64,000 nt of DNA. Source: Takakia lepidozioides (taxonomy: Eukaryota; Streptophyta; Takakiopsida; Takakiales; Takakiaceae). A program made the position numbers and the translations under genes. Below are positions 30,213 through 41,100 of the stretch, piece by piece (the first letter of the stretch is position 1; each line of letters starts with the position of its first letter). The notes beneath the pieces are model-generated. The model was not told the origin of the DNA, did no database searches, and saw only the letters and a program-made list of their open reading frames with translations. The stretch spans positions 58,916,042 to 58,980,041 of the forward strand of contig CM060734.1 in assembly GCA_030704615.1 (NCBI GenBank). The letters run 5' to 3'.

Positions 30213-31340
30213 CGGAGGGAACGGTTATCATTAGTAGGGAACTACTGTGTGGGAACGACATCTGCAGAGGGAACGTGTTACTTAAGGGTGACAGTTAGTT
30301 AGTTAGGCGGTTGGAACAGCTTGCAGGTAGATTAGGCAGGGAGGGGATCACTTCACGGGGAGCGCTTCCTGGTCATGCATGAGAGGAGATCGGGCGGAGA
30401 GCAAGAACGGGAGCAAGGATGGAGAGCACGGTGAAGGAGGAAAGATGAACAGTAGATGCTTGTTACATGCAAAGCTGTAGTGATACTGTAGGGCAGATTA
30501 GAGTCACCATGGCATTGGCCTGATACCTGATAAATCATAATCTGATACTAATTCGATACAATCACACTGTGTAGAGAGACATGAGTGAAGCTGTGGAATG
30601 AATGGATGAGTGAATGGAACTTGGTAGATACTGAAGCAATCTGATGCTTCAGTATACACAGTAAGGTAAATTGCTAACATGAAGGCAAGAAGAAATACAA
30701 ATAGGAAGCACAACCATGATTCACTAGCTGTAGGTCATGACTGATTGTTCTGAGCGGGTTGAGTGCTTAGAGATATCCAACTCTTCTATCTTGGAGTTTC
30801 CACCTCAGATAGCGAAGGGATGGGTGAGTAAAAGCCGCTCGACAGAGGGGTATGTGGCCATCATGATCACACAGGTGACACTTACCAATGCCCCTCTAAC
30901 GTATCACAACAAGTCCATGAAGCCTGCGCACACAGGGTTGGGAGACACTCTAGATCATGTTACAGTTTGGAGTGACAAGTTTGTGAAAATCCAGAAAGTG
31001 AAGTGATGAGCGTTTGACTGCCCCGAATTTTGAGTGCATCATCTGCCATGTGTTAGGATTGCACCAGTCCAAGAGATGCCAGTGTACACATCTTCTGCTC
31101 AGGCATTTGGAAGTCTACTTAGACTTTGCAGCTTTGTGCATTTTTGTAGCGGCACCAGATTAGATTATGGAAATAATCTCAGATCATTAACTCACGTTGT
31201 ATTTAAACTAATGTTCCAATTTGAAGTGTGCTTTCATGTTTCAATGGTGTTTTCGTGTGCTTTGAATGGTGCTTTATGTTTCAATGCTGCTAGAGTCAGG
31301 CCCAGGACTACGCTCATATATAGGACTACCTCCCATCCAC
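30213..31340. other. no gene recognised
   Basis: Only short frames without recognisable motifs are present. The stretch could include the 3' LTR of the Ty3 element, but no partner LTR was found upstream. Confidence 0.4.
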
Positions 31341-31351
31341 ACAGCCTCCGG

Positions 31352-31870
31352 CACGTGCCACTTTAACCCCCCCGTGTTCGCCCATACGCGTGTCACGTGC
31401 TATATCCAGACTCCACAGAGCACCATGGAAGTCATATGATCCAGTCATAACGAGCACCCCCACCCTGCGTAATTTGACTCCACGTGTGGACGTGGCATTA
31501 AACGTCCGAAGTCATACATGCCTCATACATGCCAGTCATGAAAGCCCCTCCCGAAGCCCATTGTCCTGGCACATGTCATGTCCCATTTGCGCCACGTGTG
31601 GCACTCGGGTTAGTCGGCGGGAGTCATACATGCCAGTCTTGGAAGACCCCCTCTCCCTCACCCTATCACGCCACACGTCATGTCCAGTCTAATCCACGTG
31701 GTGTCCTGGGGGTTAATATGCGGATGTCACCCTGTCGTGCCACGTGTCCTTCCCGGTATTCTCCACGTGCTATCCTGGGATTAATCCTCCAAAGTCGTAT
31801 ATGCCAGTCGTGAAGACCTTGTCACATTCCCTTTGTCGTGACACGTGGCATATCCCTTCCGTTCCACGTG
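31352..31870. promoter_or_regulatory. G-box (CACGTG) array in degenerate ~110-bp repeats
   Basis: Nine CACGTG hexamers start at 31352, 31394, 31481, 31593, 31695, 31741, 31764, 31852 and 31865. They lie in degenerate repeats that also share CATACATGCCAGTC and TCCTGGG-TTAAT elements. CACGTG is the plant G-box bound by bHLH (including PIF) and bZIP factors. About 170 bp downstream is CATAAAAGG (32040), a possible TATA element, but no gene follows, so a regulatory or LTR-promoter role is inference. Confidence 0.6.
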
Positions 31871-32049
31871 AAGCTGACATGGATTCGCAGTCAATTATTA
31901 CGGTCTTATCAATGACTATGATTAGGTGTCCCCGTTGCCACGTCAACATTGAGCTTCACGACTGGCAGATACGACTCTATGGCGCTTACGACTCATTGTC
32001 ACAACTTACTGGGTTTATCTGACTAGGCAGTCATGCAGTCATAAAAGGC

Positions 32050-32997
32050 TGATACGACTGGAAAATAGCAGACGTAAAAGCCGGATTTTCTACTAGTGAT
32101 ACCAAACAATTCACTGCCCCTGCAGTATGTACCTTGAAAGAAACAAGCAGTAATCTTCCGAGTCAAAACAATATGCAAGGGTTTTCTTTAAAAACACTGG
32201 GATGTCCAAGAGTACACCATGGTACTTTTCAAGTTAAAACAGCATAACCAGATCTGTTTTGTTTCAATGAACAGCTCCAAAGACCCTGTTTGGTAAAATT
32301 ACAGCGCCAGTATACCATTTGAGAAACCCATCACTACGAAATGGTTGATCGTAGTGTAAAACGGGGCTGTTTCAAGGCCTAGAGCATTAAACTCAAAGAA
32401 CTCTGTAGGGTATCATAAACCAATCAACAGAGTAGTTCCATACAGCCAAGGGTTCACATAGATGTTAGGGGTTTGTGAGGAAACCAACAAATACCCCATG
32501 TGGCTCTGAAAATACAGTTGTAGGTCCGAGCAATCTAAGTTAAAACAACATACATTGGTCTGTTTTACACTTGAATGGAAGTTTAAAGCACATCCCTGTG
32601 GAAGCAGCATTCGAGTAGTAAAGTGCCGCAGGGAAGTATGCAGCATTATTCCCTCTTCTCTGCATTGTCCATATCCTCTGCAAGCTTTACAAATCAAATC
32701 AAGTGATGTCCCTCACCTGCGCCTGTCCCAAAAACCATCACAAATGACAATTTGTGTGTTAGTGAGGATGCGCGAGGTGAGTTACAGGACATCACACTTG
32801 CTATCGATGTTAGAGATGATTCCTAAAGCAAGCATTAGATGAAAAGACAAGTAGAACCAACATTTTCCAGAAACCTTTAAAGTTTGTGGAATGAAAGTAC
32901 TCTGTGACATAGCATCCAAGATCTGGCATTCAATCAAAGCAAACACAAAGGGTTTGCTGAAGGGTAGAGAGGAGCTTATCAACACCATTAAGCTTTC
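32050..32997. other. no gene recognised
   Basis: No domain-bearing frame, repeat or RNA gene was seen here on either strand. Confidence 0.4.
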
Positions 32998-33041
32998 GGA
33001 GAGAGAGGGACAGAGAGAGGGAGTGAGAGGGAGACATCAGG

Positions 33042-33146
33042 GGGCAACAAAGAAAAGAAAAGAAGGTGGGGGGGGGAGTGACTGAGCAGCAGCAACTGCT
33101 CAGTCACTCCCCCCCCCACATTCTTTTTTTTTCTTTGTTGCCCCCT
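33042..33146. repeat. ~50-bp inverted repeat at the LINE remnant
   Basis: GGGGGCAACAAAGAAAAGAA and the following G-run with AGTGACTGAGCAG face their reverse complement across a ~4-6 base centre at about 33090. A third related copy (ATTGTTGCCCCCTCTCTCCC) lies at 33923-33955, so the LINE remnant is bracketed by the same purine-rich sequence. Confidence 0.75.
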
Positions 33147-33860
33147 CTCTTGGGGAAACAAAAAGGACAGATCCTACCTCTGTCAGGGGCTGACGTTGGT
33201 AGTAAGATTTACCTTCACATATAGAATTAATCCGGGTTTTCCAGATATCCTCTACAAATCCCTTCACACAAGCGTCAATCTGTTGTGTGTGAGATGCCCA
33301 AAAACTAGGTCTCAGAAGGGGCTGGGCTTTTGGCTCAGCCTCGTCTTTTTCAAAGTTAGTAAACAGAGGTACATACACAATTCCCTTGATAGATTTGAAG
33401 AGAGCGTCTCTTTGGTGAGAGAACCCCGGACAGTGTATCAGAAAATGAGTACTGTCTTCAGATTGCCCACACAACGGGCAATTGCACTCTCCCTTTCCTC
33501 TCTGTTTTTGTTTGCTGTTCAAAGGTAGGCTTCCTGCCCTGAGTTTAAATTTCAGTCTAGTGCCGAGAGTGAGTAGACCCTTGAGGTCATCCAAGATGTC
33601 CTCCCCCATGTCACTGACTGGAAACAAGTTCAGGGAAGTTTTTTGCCTAACTTCATTTTCATCAGACAATCTCATGGCAACAAACATGGTTGGACACTAC
33701 AGCCTCTAAGTCAGATTTATCCAGCAGGGTGAAGAGTTGCGGTTCCAGGTCCAGGTCCTTGAGAATCTCTTCTACTCTCTTCTGCCAAGACTTAGCCTGT
33801 TTGACAGGTTGGTGGGCGATCCTGTTTCCAAGTTATAGAGTCGATTAACTTAGGATATCT
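33100..33860 (-). mobile_element. LINE C-terminal remnant (second non-LTR family)
   Basis: On the minus strand, about 33860-33700 reads SWQKRVEEILKDLDLEP. A frameshift then leads to 33687-33100, which carries GTRLKFKLRAGSLPLN and the zinc-binding cluster CNCPLCGQSEDSTHFLIHCP followed by HQRDALF. This Cys/His pattern after a basic R-x-G segment is typical of non-LTR retrotransposon C-termini. It differs from the zf-RVT of the LINE at position 1, so it is a different family. Confidence 0.7.
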
Positions 33861-33994
33861 GGTGTTGGACATATGCTGCAGCTGACCGCACCATCTGACC
33901 CCCCCCCAACCCATTTTCTTTCATTGTTGCCCCCTCTCTCCCTCTGTCTCCCTCCTCGGAACTGGCTGGTTGCATCAGTGTTCTTTTCATGATC

Positions 33995-34612
33995 TTCCAT
34001 CTATACCAGATGGACTCTAAAAGGTGTTTTCACCCGACTTGTAAAGGTTTTCTATCCATACCGGAAGAATCACCTGGGTGGACACTAAAGTACCTTTAAA
34101 AAGGACCTATAATTTTTCATTCCTCTTTTATTGACTTTCATCTATATCAGATGAGTCACCAGAGAATGAGGAATTACCTCCATAGGGGTTATGACACTGG
34201 CATCCTATCTATAATTTTTCCATCCATGCCGGATGAAAAATACCAGGATTTGAATTCGTTTTATTCCCCCTTTATGCTTTTTTCCGTACTGGATGAGGCT
34301 TTCTCTTAAGGGATGACAAATTACCTGTTAGGATGAAAAACTGTTGCCCTGGATGATGTATACTACTTTTTCATCTTGCTGATGGACCTCATCCAAATAA
34401 ATGAACCTATTTATTTTTTCATCTAGACCGGATGAAAAAAACAGCTTATGATGGCCATGGAGATTTTTTTAATTACCCTTAATTATTGCTAATTAAGGAG
34501 TGAAACCCTAACTCCTACCCTATGATCTACTGTTTAAACCTAGCTAACGGATGACATTTGTCGGGTTTTTAAGAGAAAGGGTATTGATTATTCATCCCCC
34601 GGATGAAAAATC
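33995..34612. repeat. dispersed short inverted repeats TTTTTCATC...GGATGAAAAA
   Basis: A recurring palindromic motif of CATC(C/T)A, two or three bases, CC(G)GATGAAAAA. Clear copies are near 34213-34241, 34413-34441 and 34587-34611, with weaker ones at about 34008, 34055, 34140, 34290 and 34370. Each could fold into a small hairpin. No gene was recognised in this segment. Confidence 0.6.
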
Positions 34613-35640
34613 GGGCTTTTCCCTAGGGTGTCTCTCCCGCTGTCAGCTGCATTCCTCGTGCTGCTGAGCTTGCGAGTTATGGCGTCTGAGCTCTGCTGCT
34701 ACCCTGTTTGCTGCTTCATGCCGGACGAGCTCCTGGGGATGCGCAATGGCGGCGTATTGTCTCTTCTCACAGGCGGGAGAACCCGTTGTGATGGCATCGT
34801 CCCTTTCCCTCCTCTGGTTTTCGCAGCTGCGCTTTGGTGGGGAAGTATATCGCTCCCTATCCCTTCTTAGACCTAGCATTTGCATGCTTCGCTTCTCCTT
34901 AGCTGTGCTGGAGGTGGCGTGTTGGTGGCGATGGCGCAGTGTTACCTTCCCCAATCGCTCAAGGTGATTTTGGCGATTAGGGTTCATTTTACTTCATATC
35001 TTTCTCTCTTGTTTTTGGGGTTCTTAGTTGACATCGATAACAAGTGTAGGGGTCTGTGATTCACCTGGGGTTCCACAATCCTCACTAACCCATTGGTTTT
35101 TGTGTGGGCTTGTGATGGGACCAGGTGAGGATCCCTACCTACTTTGAATTCTCTTGACCTTGCAGATAAGGATGTGTGCAAAAGGAACATACTGGTGCTG
35201 CCTGCAGCCCCGATTTCAGCCCGCTTGCTCCCGGTTTGACATGATGATGCTTGCTTTTGACTTATCTTTTGCTGCTACTGATGGAGCACTTTGGCCTGGC
35301 AGCCTTGTCTCATGCAGCACTGCATGTGAATCCTACCTTGTCTTGAATCTTTGACAGCTTTGCATGTGGATGTTTAAACTAGGTTTCCCTTTTTTTTGGC
35401 CTTAAAAGAGGATTGATGGTGTAAGGGACAAGTCATAAGTGGCTATTTGGCTCTAAGGATGAGGAGACCTGAGTTTTGTTAAAAAAGACAGCCTGATAAG
35501 GCAGTGACAGGCCGTTTTCAGACCTGGATTTGTTGTGGAATGGAACATAGTGAGGTTCTATTTGCAAAACATGGCATTAGCCTCCTTTTAAAGAGTGACG
35601 GTAAGCTCTAAAGGACTCTGGCCAATGATTATTTATTTTA
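34613..35640. other. no supported gene
   Basis: Plus-strand frames at 34628-34870 and 35154-35354 begin with plausible codons but show no domain, and splicing cannot be argued. GC content rises at 34.63-34.95 kb as in a gene 5' end, so an unrecognised exon or non-coding transcript is possible. Confidence 0.3.
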
Positions 35641-35739
35641 TTTTGCCATATGAACAACCACCTGCATTGTATGATTTATCTTGGCCAAGTGGGCTTGGTC
35701 TTGGGCACTCAAAGTGTATGTGTGTCCAGATCTGGATGC

Positions 35740-36280
35740 TGTGACAGGGCAGGCCTTTCTTCCATGCCAAAACGCCGTACATGATGTATATCTTGGGGCA
35801 AGTGTACATGATGTAGAATGAAGTCGCAGTCAGTCTTGTCATGCCCAAAGTGATCACTTGGTTGCATGTTTGAAGTCTGATTTACTGTAGGCTGGGCCAG
35901 CAAGAGTCCTATGTGCACAGGTCCTGAATATATACAATGACAGACTGTTCTTCCATACCCAGAAGGCCTTGCACAATGCATGATTTGGGGTGCTTACATT
36001 TGGCCAAATGTGAAGCGGCAATATGGCTTACCATGCCCAAGAAGTGTACTTGGTGGTAGGCCAGAAGTGTAATTAATTGCAGGCTGGTCCTTCCTGCTGC
36101 CGGTGTGAACACTCACTGAATGTGTTGTAGGGCAGACTGTTCTTACCTACCTTGCATAATGCTTGTCTTGGATCACCTCAAGGTACTTGTGTATACATAT
36201 CTTGGATCTATAATGTGGCAAGAAGTTCTTATATGCCTATGATATCTTGCATGGTGCATATCTTATGGATAACTATGGAT
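35740..36280. repeat. degenerate ~190-bp tandem repeats
   Basis: Variants of GGCAGACTGTTCTTCCATACC followed by CTTGCA.AATGCATGAT and TTGG occur near 35745, 35938 and 36128. They are strongly diverged, and unit boundaries are approximate. Confidence 0.4.
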
Positions 36281-36442
36281 GATATAATCTGAGGCTGCAA
36301 TCTGACTTATATTTTGCAAGAGGGTCACTTGGGTACATGACAAGAATCTGATTATGAACATACCCCGCCCTCCCACCCTGTTTTATCATGACTGAATGGG
36401 TGGCGTCACTTGGTGTGTTATGACAAGACTGGAAATGTTAGA

Positions 36443-36598
36443 TGGTGCCCTGTCATGGGCTGTTTATGTCTTTAATTGACAAATGACCCTAGTTGGTCTT
36501 GTCCATGTCTTGACATGACATGAATATCTTCCCTCTCTCTTATTAACTTTTTCTACCCCCTCTTTCCCTCTCTGGTTTTTTTTTTTTGTGAGCAACAC

Positions 36599-36672
<74 letters not shown>

Positions 36673-36771
36673 ATTTTTTGTCATGTCAAGACAAAGACAG
36701 GACCCGTAGGGTCGTTGTCATGAAAGAATAAATAGACATATCAGCCACTTAACAGTGGCACCATCCATCAA
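36443..36771. mobile_element. fold-back (MITE-like) element with (GA)n centre
   Basis: The arms at about 36443-36545 and 36665-36771 are inverted copies. Matching landmarks are GATGGTGCC, GACCCTA and CTTGACATGACA on the left with their reverse complements on the right. The centre contains a (GA) tract at 36602-36668. No coding capacity. Confidence 0.7.
36602..36668. repeat. (GA)n microsatellite
   Basis: About 33 uninterrupted GA units. Confidence 0.95.
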
Positions 36772-37026
36772 TCATCAAGCTTAGAAAATCCAGAATTACA
36801 TCCATGCACAGTAATGTGTTCATGTCAGTATTATTCATAATCCAGAGAGTATGCCACTAATGCTGATTGACCACCAGTCAAGATCATGATACACTTACAG
36901 AGGTCTGGGTGGGATGGCGGGTACTTGGCCATATTTTGGCCTTGATGTGGTGCAGGTCACATAGTCATACAGATTTACTGTCTACAAGCTGTAACGCTAG
37001 GAACCATTCATGGAGGATTACCTCAC

Positions 37027-37467
37027 TTGCTCTTGGGCAATGGTGCCGGCGGTAACGACGAATCCAATCAGTTCATGGAAAGACATCCTCCGGACGACTT
37101 CCCCTACGACGAGGCACCTCTGGAGGTCTCAGCCTCAATGGAACAAGAATTCGCGGACATACTTCGCATTGTAGGTGATGACAAATACCTGGAGGCACAT
37201 GCCCAATCTGCTCTTCGTATGTGTAGAGGGCAGCTCGTTGATATCCTGGCAAAAAGTGCGGCTGGAATGTTGCACCTTGCGGCAGCGAAGGCTTTCCGTT
37301 CTCTGAACAACAACAACAACATGTCTCTGAAAAGGAGACGAGATTTCGTGGAGGCCTGGAAAACCCGGCCTAGGGTTTTGCGGAGAACCAGCAAGAGGTG
37401 TCTGCACCTGCACCTGCACCTGCACCACATATATACTCGAAAATCCACAAGGTTTCAGGTCGTGTAG
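37027..37467 (+). CDS. hypothetical ORF, possible exon
   Basis: A 146-residue frame with no family I recognise. The middle part looks helical (EQEFADILRIVGDD, ALRMCRGQLVDILAKSAAGM, LHLAAAKAFRSL), followed by an Asn run and a basic segment (SLKRRRDFVEAWKTRPRV). The first ATG in frame is at 37075. It lies on the opposite strand, just beyond the 3' end of the Ulp1 gene. It could be a gene fragment or spurious. Confidence 0.3.
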   Translation: MLLGNGAGGNDESNQFMERHPPDDFPYDEAPLEVSASMEQEFADILRIVGDDKYLEAHAQSALRMCRGQLVDILAKSAAGMLHLAAAKAFRSLNNNNNMSLKRRRDFVEAWKTRPRVLRRTSKRCLHLHLHLHHIYTRKSTRFQVV

Positions 37468-37529
37468 GTGTCACGAAGAAGACAATATAAATCTGCAATT
37501 CCTCTGGTAGCATTGTCCCTTTCTGAAAT

Positions 37530-38150
37530 ACAAGTCCGCAATGGATTCATGCACAGTCTCCCAATGGACTCTTCCAGTCTCCACAATCCCAGCACACTCC
37601 AGCACAAACTCCCATCAGACGGCTGCAGAGTCCCACAATGGATTCCTGCACAGTCTCCCAACTGACTCCCACACAGTCTCCCAAGCATAGTCTCCCAACG
37701 GACTCACGCACAGTCTCCCAACAGAGTCACAATCAACAGACTACAAACGCCAGTCTGCTGCCCACTCCAAAAGTCTGCTCACCACACTTCCACCTCATCC
37801 CTGCAACTCTTCCAGCAGAATGCTGGACAGACTCATCCACAACAGCAGACTCAAAATGGACAGGCTCCAATGCACTACCTCCCTAACGACTCATGCCAAT
37901 CCAGCATCCCAGCGGACTCATGGACATGGTGCCTACCAGACTAGGTACCAGACCCACCAGTCCTAGCCTCGGCAGCGTACTGCTCGCACATTCAAGCTCA
38001 GCAGACTCGGGTGCACAGTGCATGGAAAAATTGACACCATTGTGTCCATTGAGTTTAGTGACAACATTACAAAACATGCCAGCACCCACATTACACAAAA
38101 GTGTTCATCACCACTGGAATAGTAAGCGAAAAGACTCGCATTTTTTATTT
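37530..38150. repeat. CAGACT/AGTCTG repeat field, left flank
   Basis: This is dense in variants such as CACAGTCTCCCAA, GGACTC and CAGCAGACTC. The same six-base core recurs through the Ulp1 gene introns, one of its exons and the right flank up to about 46.08 kb, in both orientations. Confidence 0.75.
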
Positions 38151-38185
38151 CGGTACATAGACTTCACATGACAAGTACATCATAC

Positions 38186-41100
38186 TCATGAGAGCAGTTT
38201 CTCTACATTGTCCAACCCCCGCACGATATACTGGGCACACTGCATTCGCTGCCCAAGTGCAAACTTGAAAGTAAACCAGTCCTTCGTGAAAGGTGTTCCT
38301 CTCTCTGGCTTTGCAGTCTTGGAGACATTTCCTCTGACTTTTACCCACTCATAAAACACTTGAATGAATGACATGACATAAAAGCCACACTCCCAGCTGA
38401 ATGGTTGCTGGGGCACATCAGGCGCGTGGAACTGAAATGCTTGGACAATCTCATGCCACTCCGGTGAGTCCATTGAGTACCCTAAGCACTCAGCATGAAG
38501 CTTCCGAATCCACCCTAGAACAAAGGGACAACTATGCGAGTCCCTGATAGAGTTCAGGTGAGTGTAACAGCCCTTGCGGAGGTCGATGATACAAACACTC
38601 CAGTGCCCCCTACAATGGTATCAAACAACATGGCGTCATTGCACAATCATGATCGGCAGACTCAGCAGACTGACACTCAGCAGACCGACCACTCAGCAGA
38701 CTCAGCACTCAGCAGACTCAATCTTCAAACCTAGTCCACTGCACAAATACAAAGGTCAACTTAATCGCTCAGAGTCAAGACGACACTGCGAAACCAGACT
38801 ATGACTCAGGAGACAGTCTCAACAGACTCGGAAGAGTTCTTACTTGTCCCCAATTGGCACCAAAATGAAATCGCACTTTTTCAAGTCTTTGCCCAATCAT
38901 TCAGTGCTGAGGCAACCTTTCAAGACCTCCAAAAGGCTTTCACGTTGCCCCACCCCCAATGACTTCAACACCGTCCACGTTGACGTTGGAAGAACAGCAA
39001 TAGTGTTGGTGAACGCAGCCTCAACCGACTTCTCATAGAATCGATACCATAGCTCCAGGAGTCTATCTGTGCACTCCGACTCAACCTTCTGGAGCGCCTT
39101 TATGTCATCCGACGACAGTCCGCATTCAAACCGTGGGTCCCTTTCAAAAAACATCAGCATGGAATTACCCGCCTTGACGTGCAGAGCATGTGCTTTGCCA
39201 AACCAAGCACCCATCCTGCACAGAGCAGACCATCCTTCGGGAAGCCTCATGTACTGAAGAGACTGACGTCAACATGGTACCAAACACTCTACAGGCTGAA
39301 CAGTTCATCAGACTGACAAGACTAACCACAACAGACAATGATGAAACCAGCAGCAGACTGACCAGCGAGCAGACTGACCACAACAGAGCGCAAAGCACTT
39401 AACGACAAAGACAGATGAGGAGACTGAGCACAGTACTCACCTGTGCTGCTCCAGGAAACGACCCACATCTTTGTCCATGTCCAAGGCCAGCTTGCGGTTC
39501 TTGTTCATAAAGACGCCAGACTTTTTCTTTGCCGGTCTCTTGGTACTCGAACCCTCCTCGACCTCCTCAGCATGGTCCATGACAGTCCACTTCTTGGCTT
39601 TGCCTCTCCCCTGGGAAGCAGAGACAGTTGTAGGCGGGCTGGATAGAGCAGACAAACGCAGCGCTGCCGCCCTACTTCGCAACAGAGGCTGGTAAGCAGG
39701 TTTGTTTACACTTGCTGGACCTGTCTTTGCAGCTTCGTGGGTCGCATACGTAGAACTGACCCGCGCATCGGGAGGCGTGCTCACCCCCACACCTTTCTTG
39801 GTTGTCGATCCCACGTTTGCAGCATGGGCGGAAGATGTCATGTCCTCAGAAGTAGATAGTCTGCCGACGGAGGGACGAACATCCTGTGAGGATACCGAGC
39901 AAAATGGCGAATTAGCCCAATTTCACAATGTGCTAAAACATAAACAACAGTGCTGAAAGAGGAAAAGGCACAACCTGCCCAAGGGGGGAGGGAGCTCCAT
40001 GTAATCCAGCGCTATACCAGACGGTGTCTGCGCCGCATGTGGTTCCTTGTCAGTGTGCCTGCCAGCATGTTCAGTCTGTTGCTCAATGTGGGCAGTTTGT
40101 TCGGCCGCCGGTTCTTCGTCAGTCCTTTCGTCTGTGAACTGTGCAGTCTGCTGGCAACTCTGCGGTTCAGTCTCTTCCTCAATGTGGGCAGTGTGCTCGG
40201 TGGCAGGTTGGTCGTCAATCTTTCCCTCTGTGAAGTGTGCAGTGTGCTGGTCAGGCCGTGCAGTCTGAACTGTGCAGTCAGAGCTGAGCTGTGCAGTCTG
40301 CCGCTCCGAGCCATCTTGGTCAGTCCTTCCATCTGTGACCTGTGCAGTCTGCTGGTTAGTCTGCAGTTCAGTCTGCTCATCAATGAAGACAGTATGTTGC
40401 CCCGCCACAGGTTGCTCGGCAGTCCTTCCATGTGTCGACTGTTCAGTGTGCTGGTCAGTCTGGTGGACAACTGGTTGGGTGTTCGGATCTCCATGGACTT
40501 GGGAAACATCAAGAACATGTATGGAAGACCCACCGGCAATTGCTTCCTCAGACTCTTCTGTAAGATCTATGATACGGTTTTGCGTTCCCAGATTGAGTTC
40601 GGTCATCACGTAAGACTCATCTATGGCTTTCGTCACTGAGCGCACGAAAACGGGACTAAGCTGGAAGGTCATAGAAGGCAGGCCACGGGGAGCTGGATAA
40701 GAATGCTTTACCGGTGACCTGATGACGTCGTCAGTGAATGTGCCTGGGGAAAAAGTGGACTCGGTTAAAACACTCATACTGGCAGATCCAAAAACATGGT
40801 GTTGGGAACTCAGCAGAAATTCGTCCACAGGGTCCCAGTGAGGCCAGTGCATCCGAGTCTGTTGCACAATCCAGGGAACAGACTGGCTGTTAGTCTCCTG
40901 GATAGTCTGCTCGGCCATCTGCGGAGTGGGTTCGCCAGTGTGTTGCACAGTCTGCTGAGGGGCAATCTGCTGGTTGGATTCGTCGGTCTGCTGCGCGGTC
41001 TGCTGCACAGTCTGCTGAGGGGCAGTCTGGTGGCCATGTTCGCTGGTCTGCTGCACAGTCGGCTGAGGGGCAGTCTGTTGGCCGGTCTGTTCTCCGGTCT

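Noticed and set aside
30059-30302. Open frames over the CACAG arrays
   Set aside because: Open only because the 10-bp and 30-bp units lack stops; the repetitive translations carry no protein signal.
25340-30310. The two CACAG arrays as a pair of LTRs
   Set aside because: Sequence on either side of the arrays does not match between the two places, and no TG...CA ends or target-site duplication was found.
34628-35354. Protein-coding gene at 34.6-35.4 kb
   Set aside because: Short Leu/Cys-rich frames with no domain, no convincing splice pair and no neighbouring coding support.
37104-37448. Minus-strand frames opposite the 37027-37467 frame
   Set aside because: Arg/Cys-rich readings of CACCTG repeats, with no domain.
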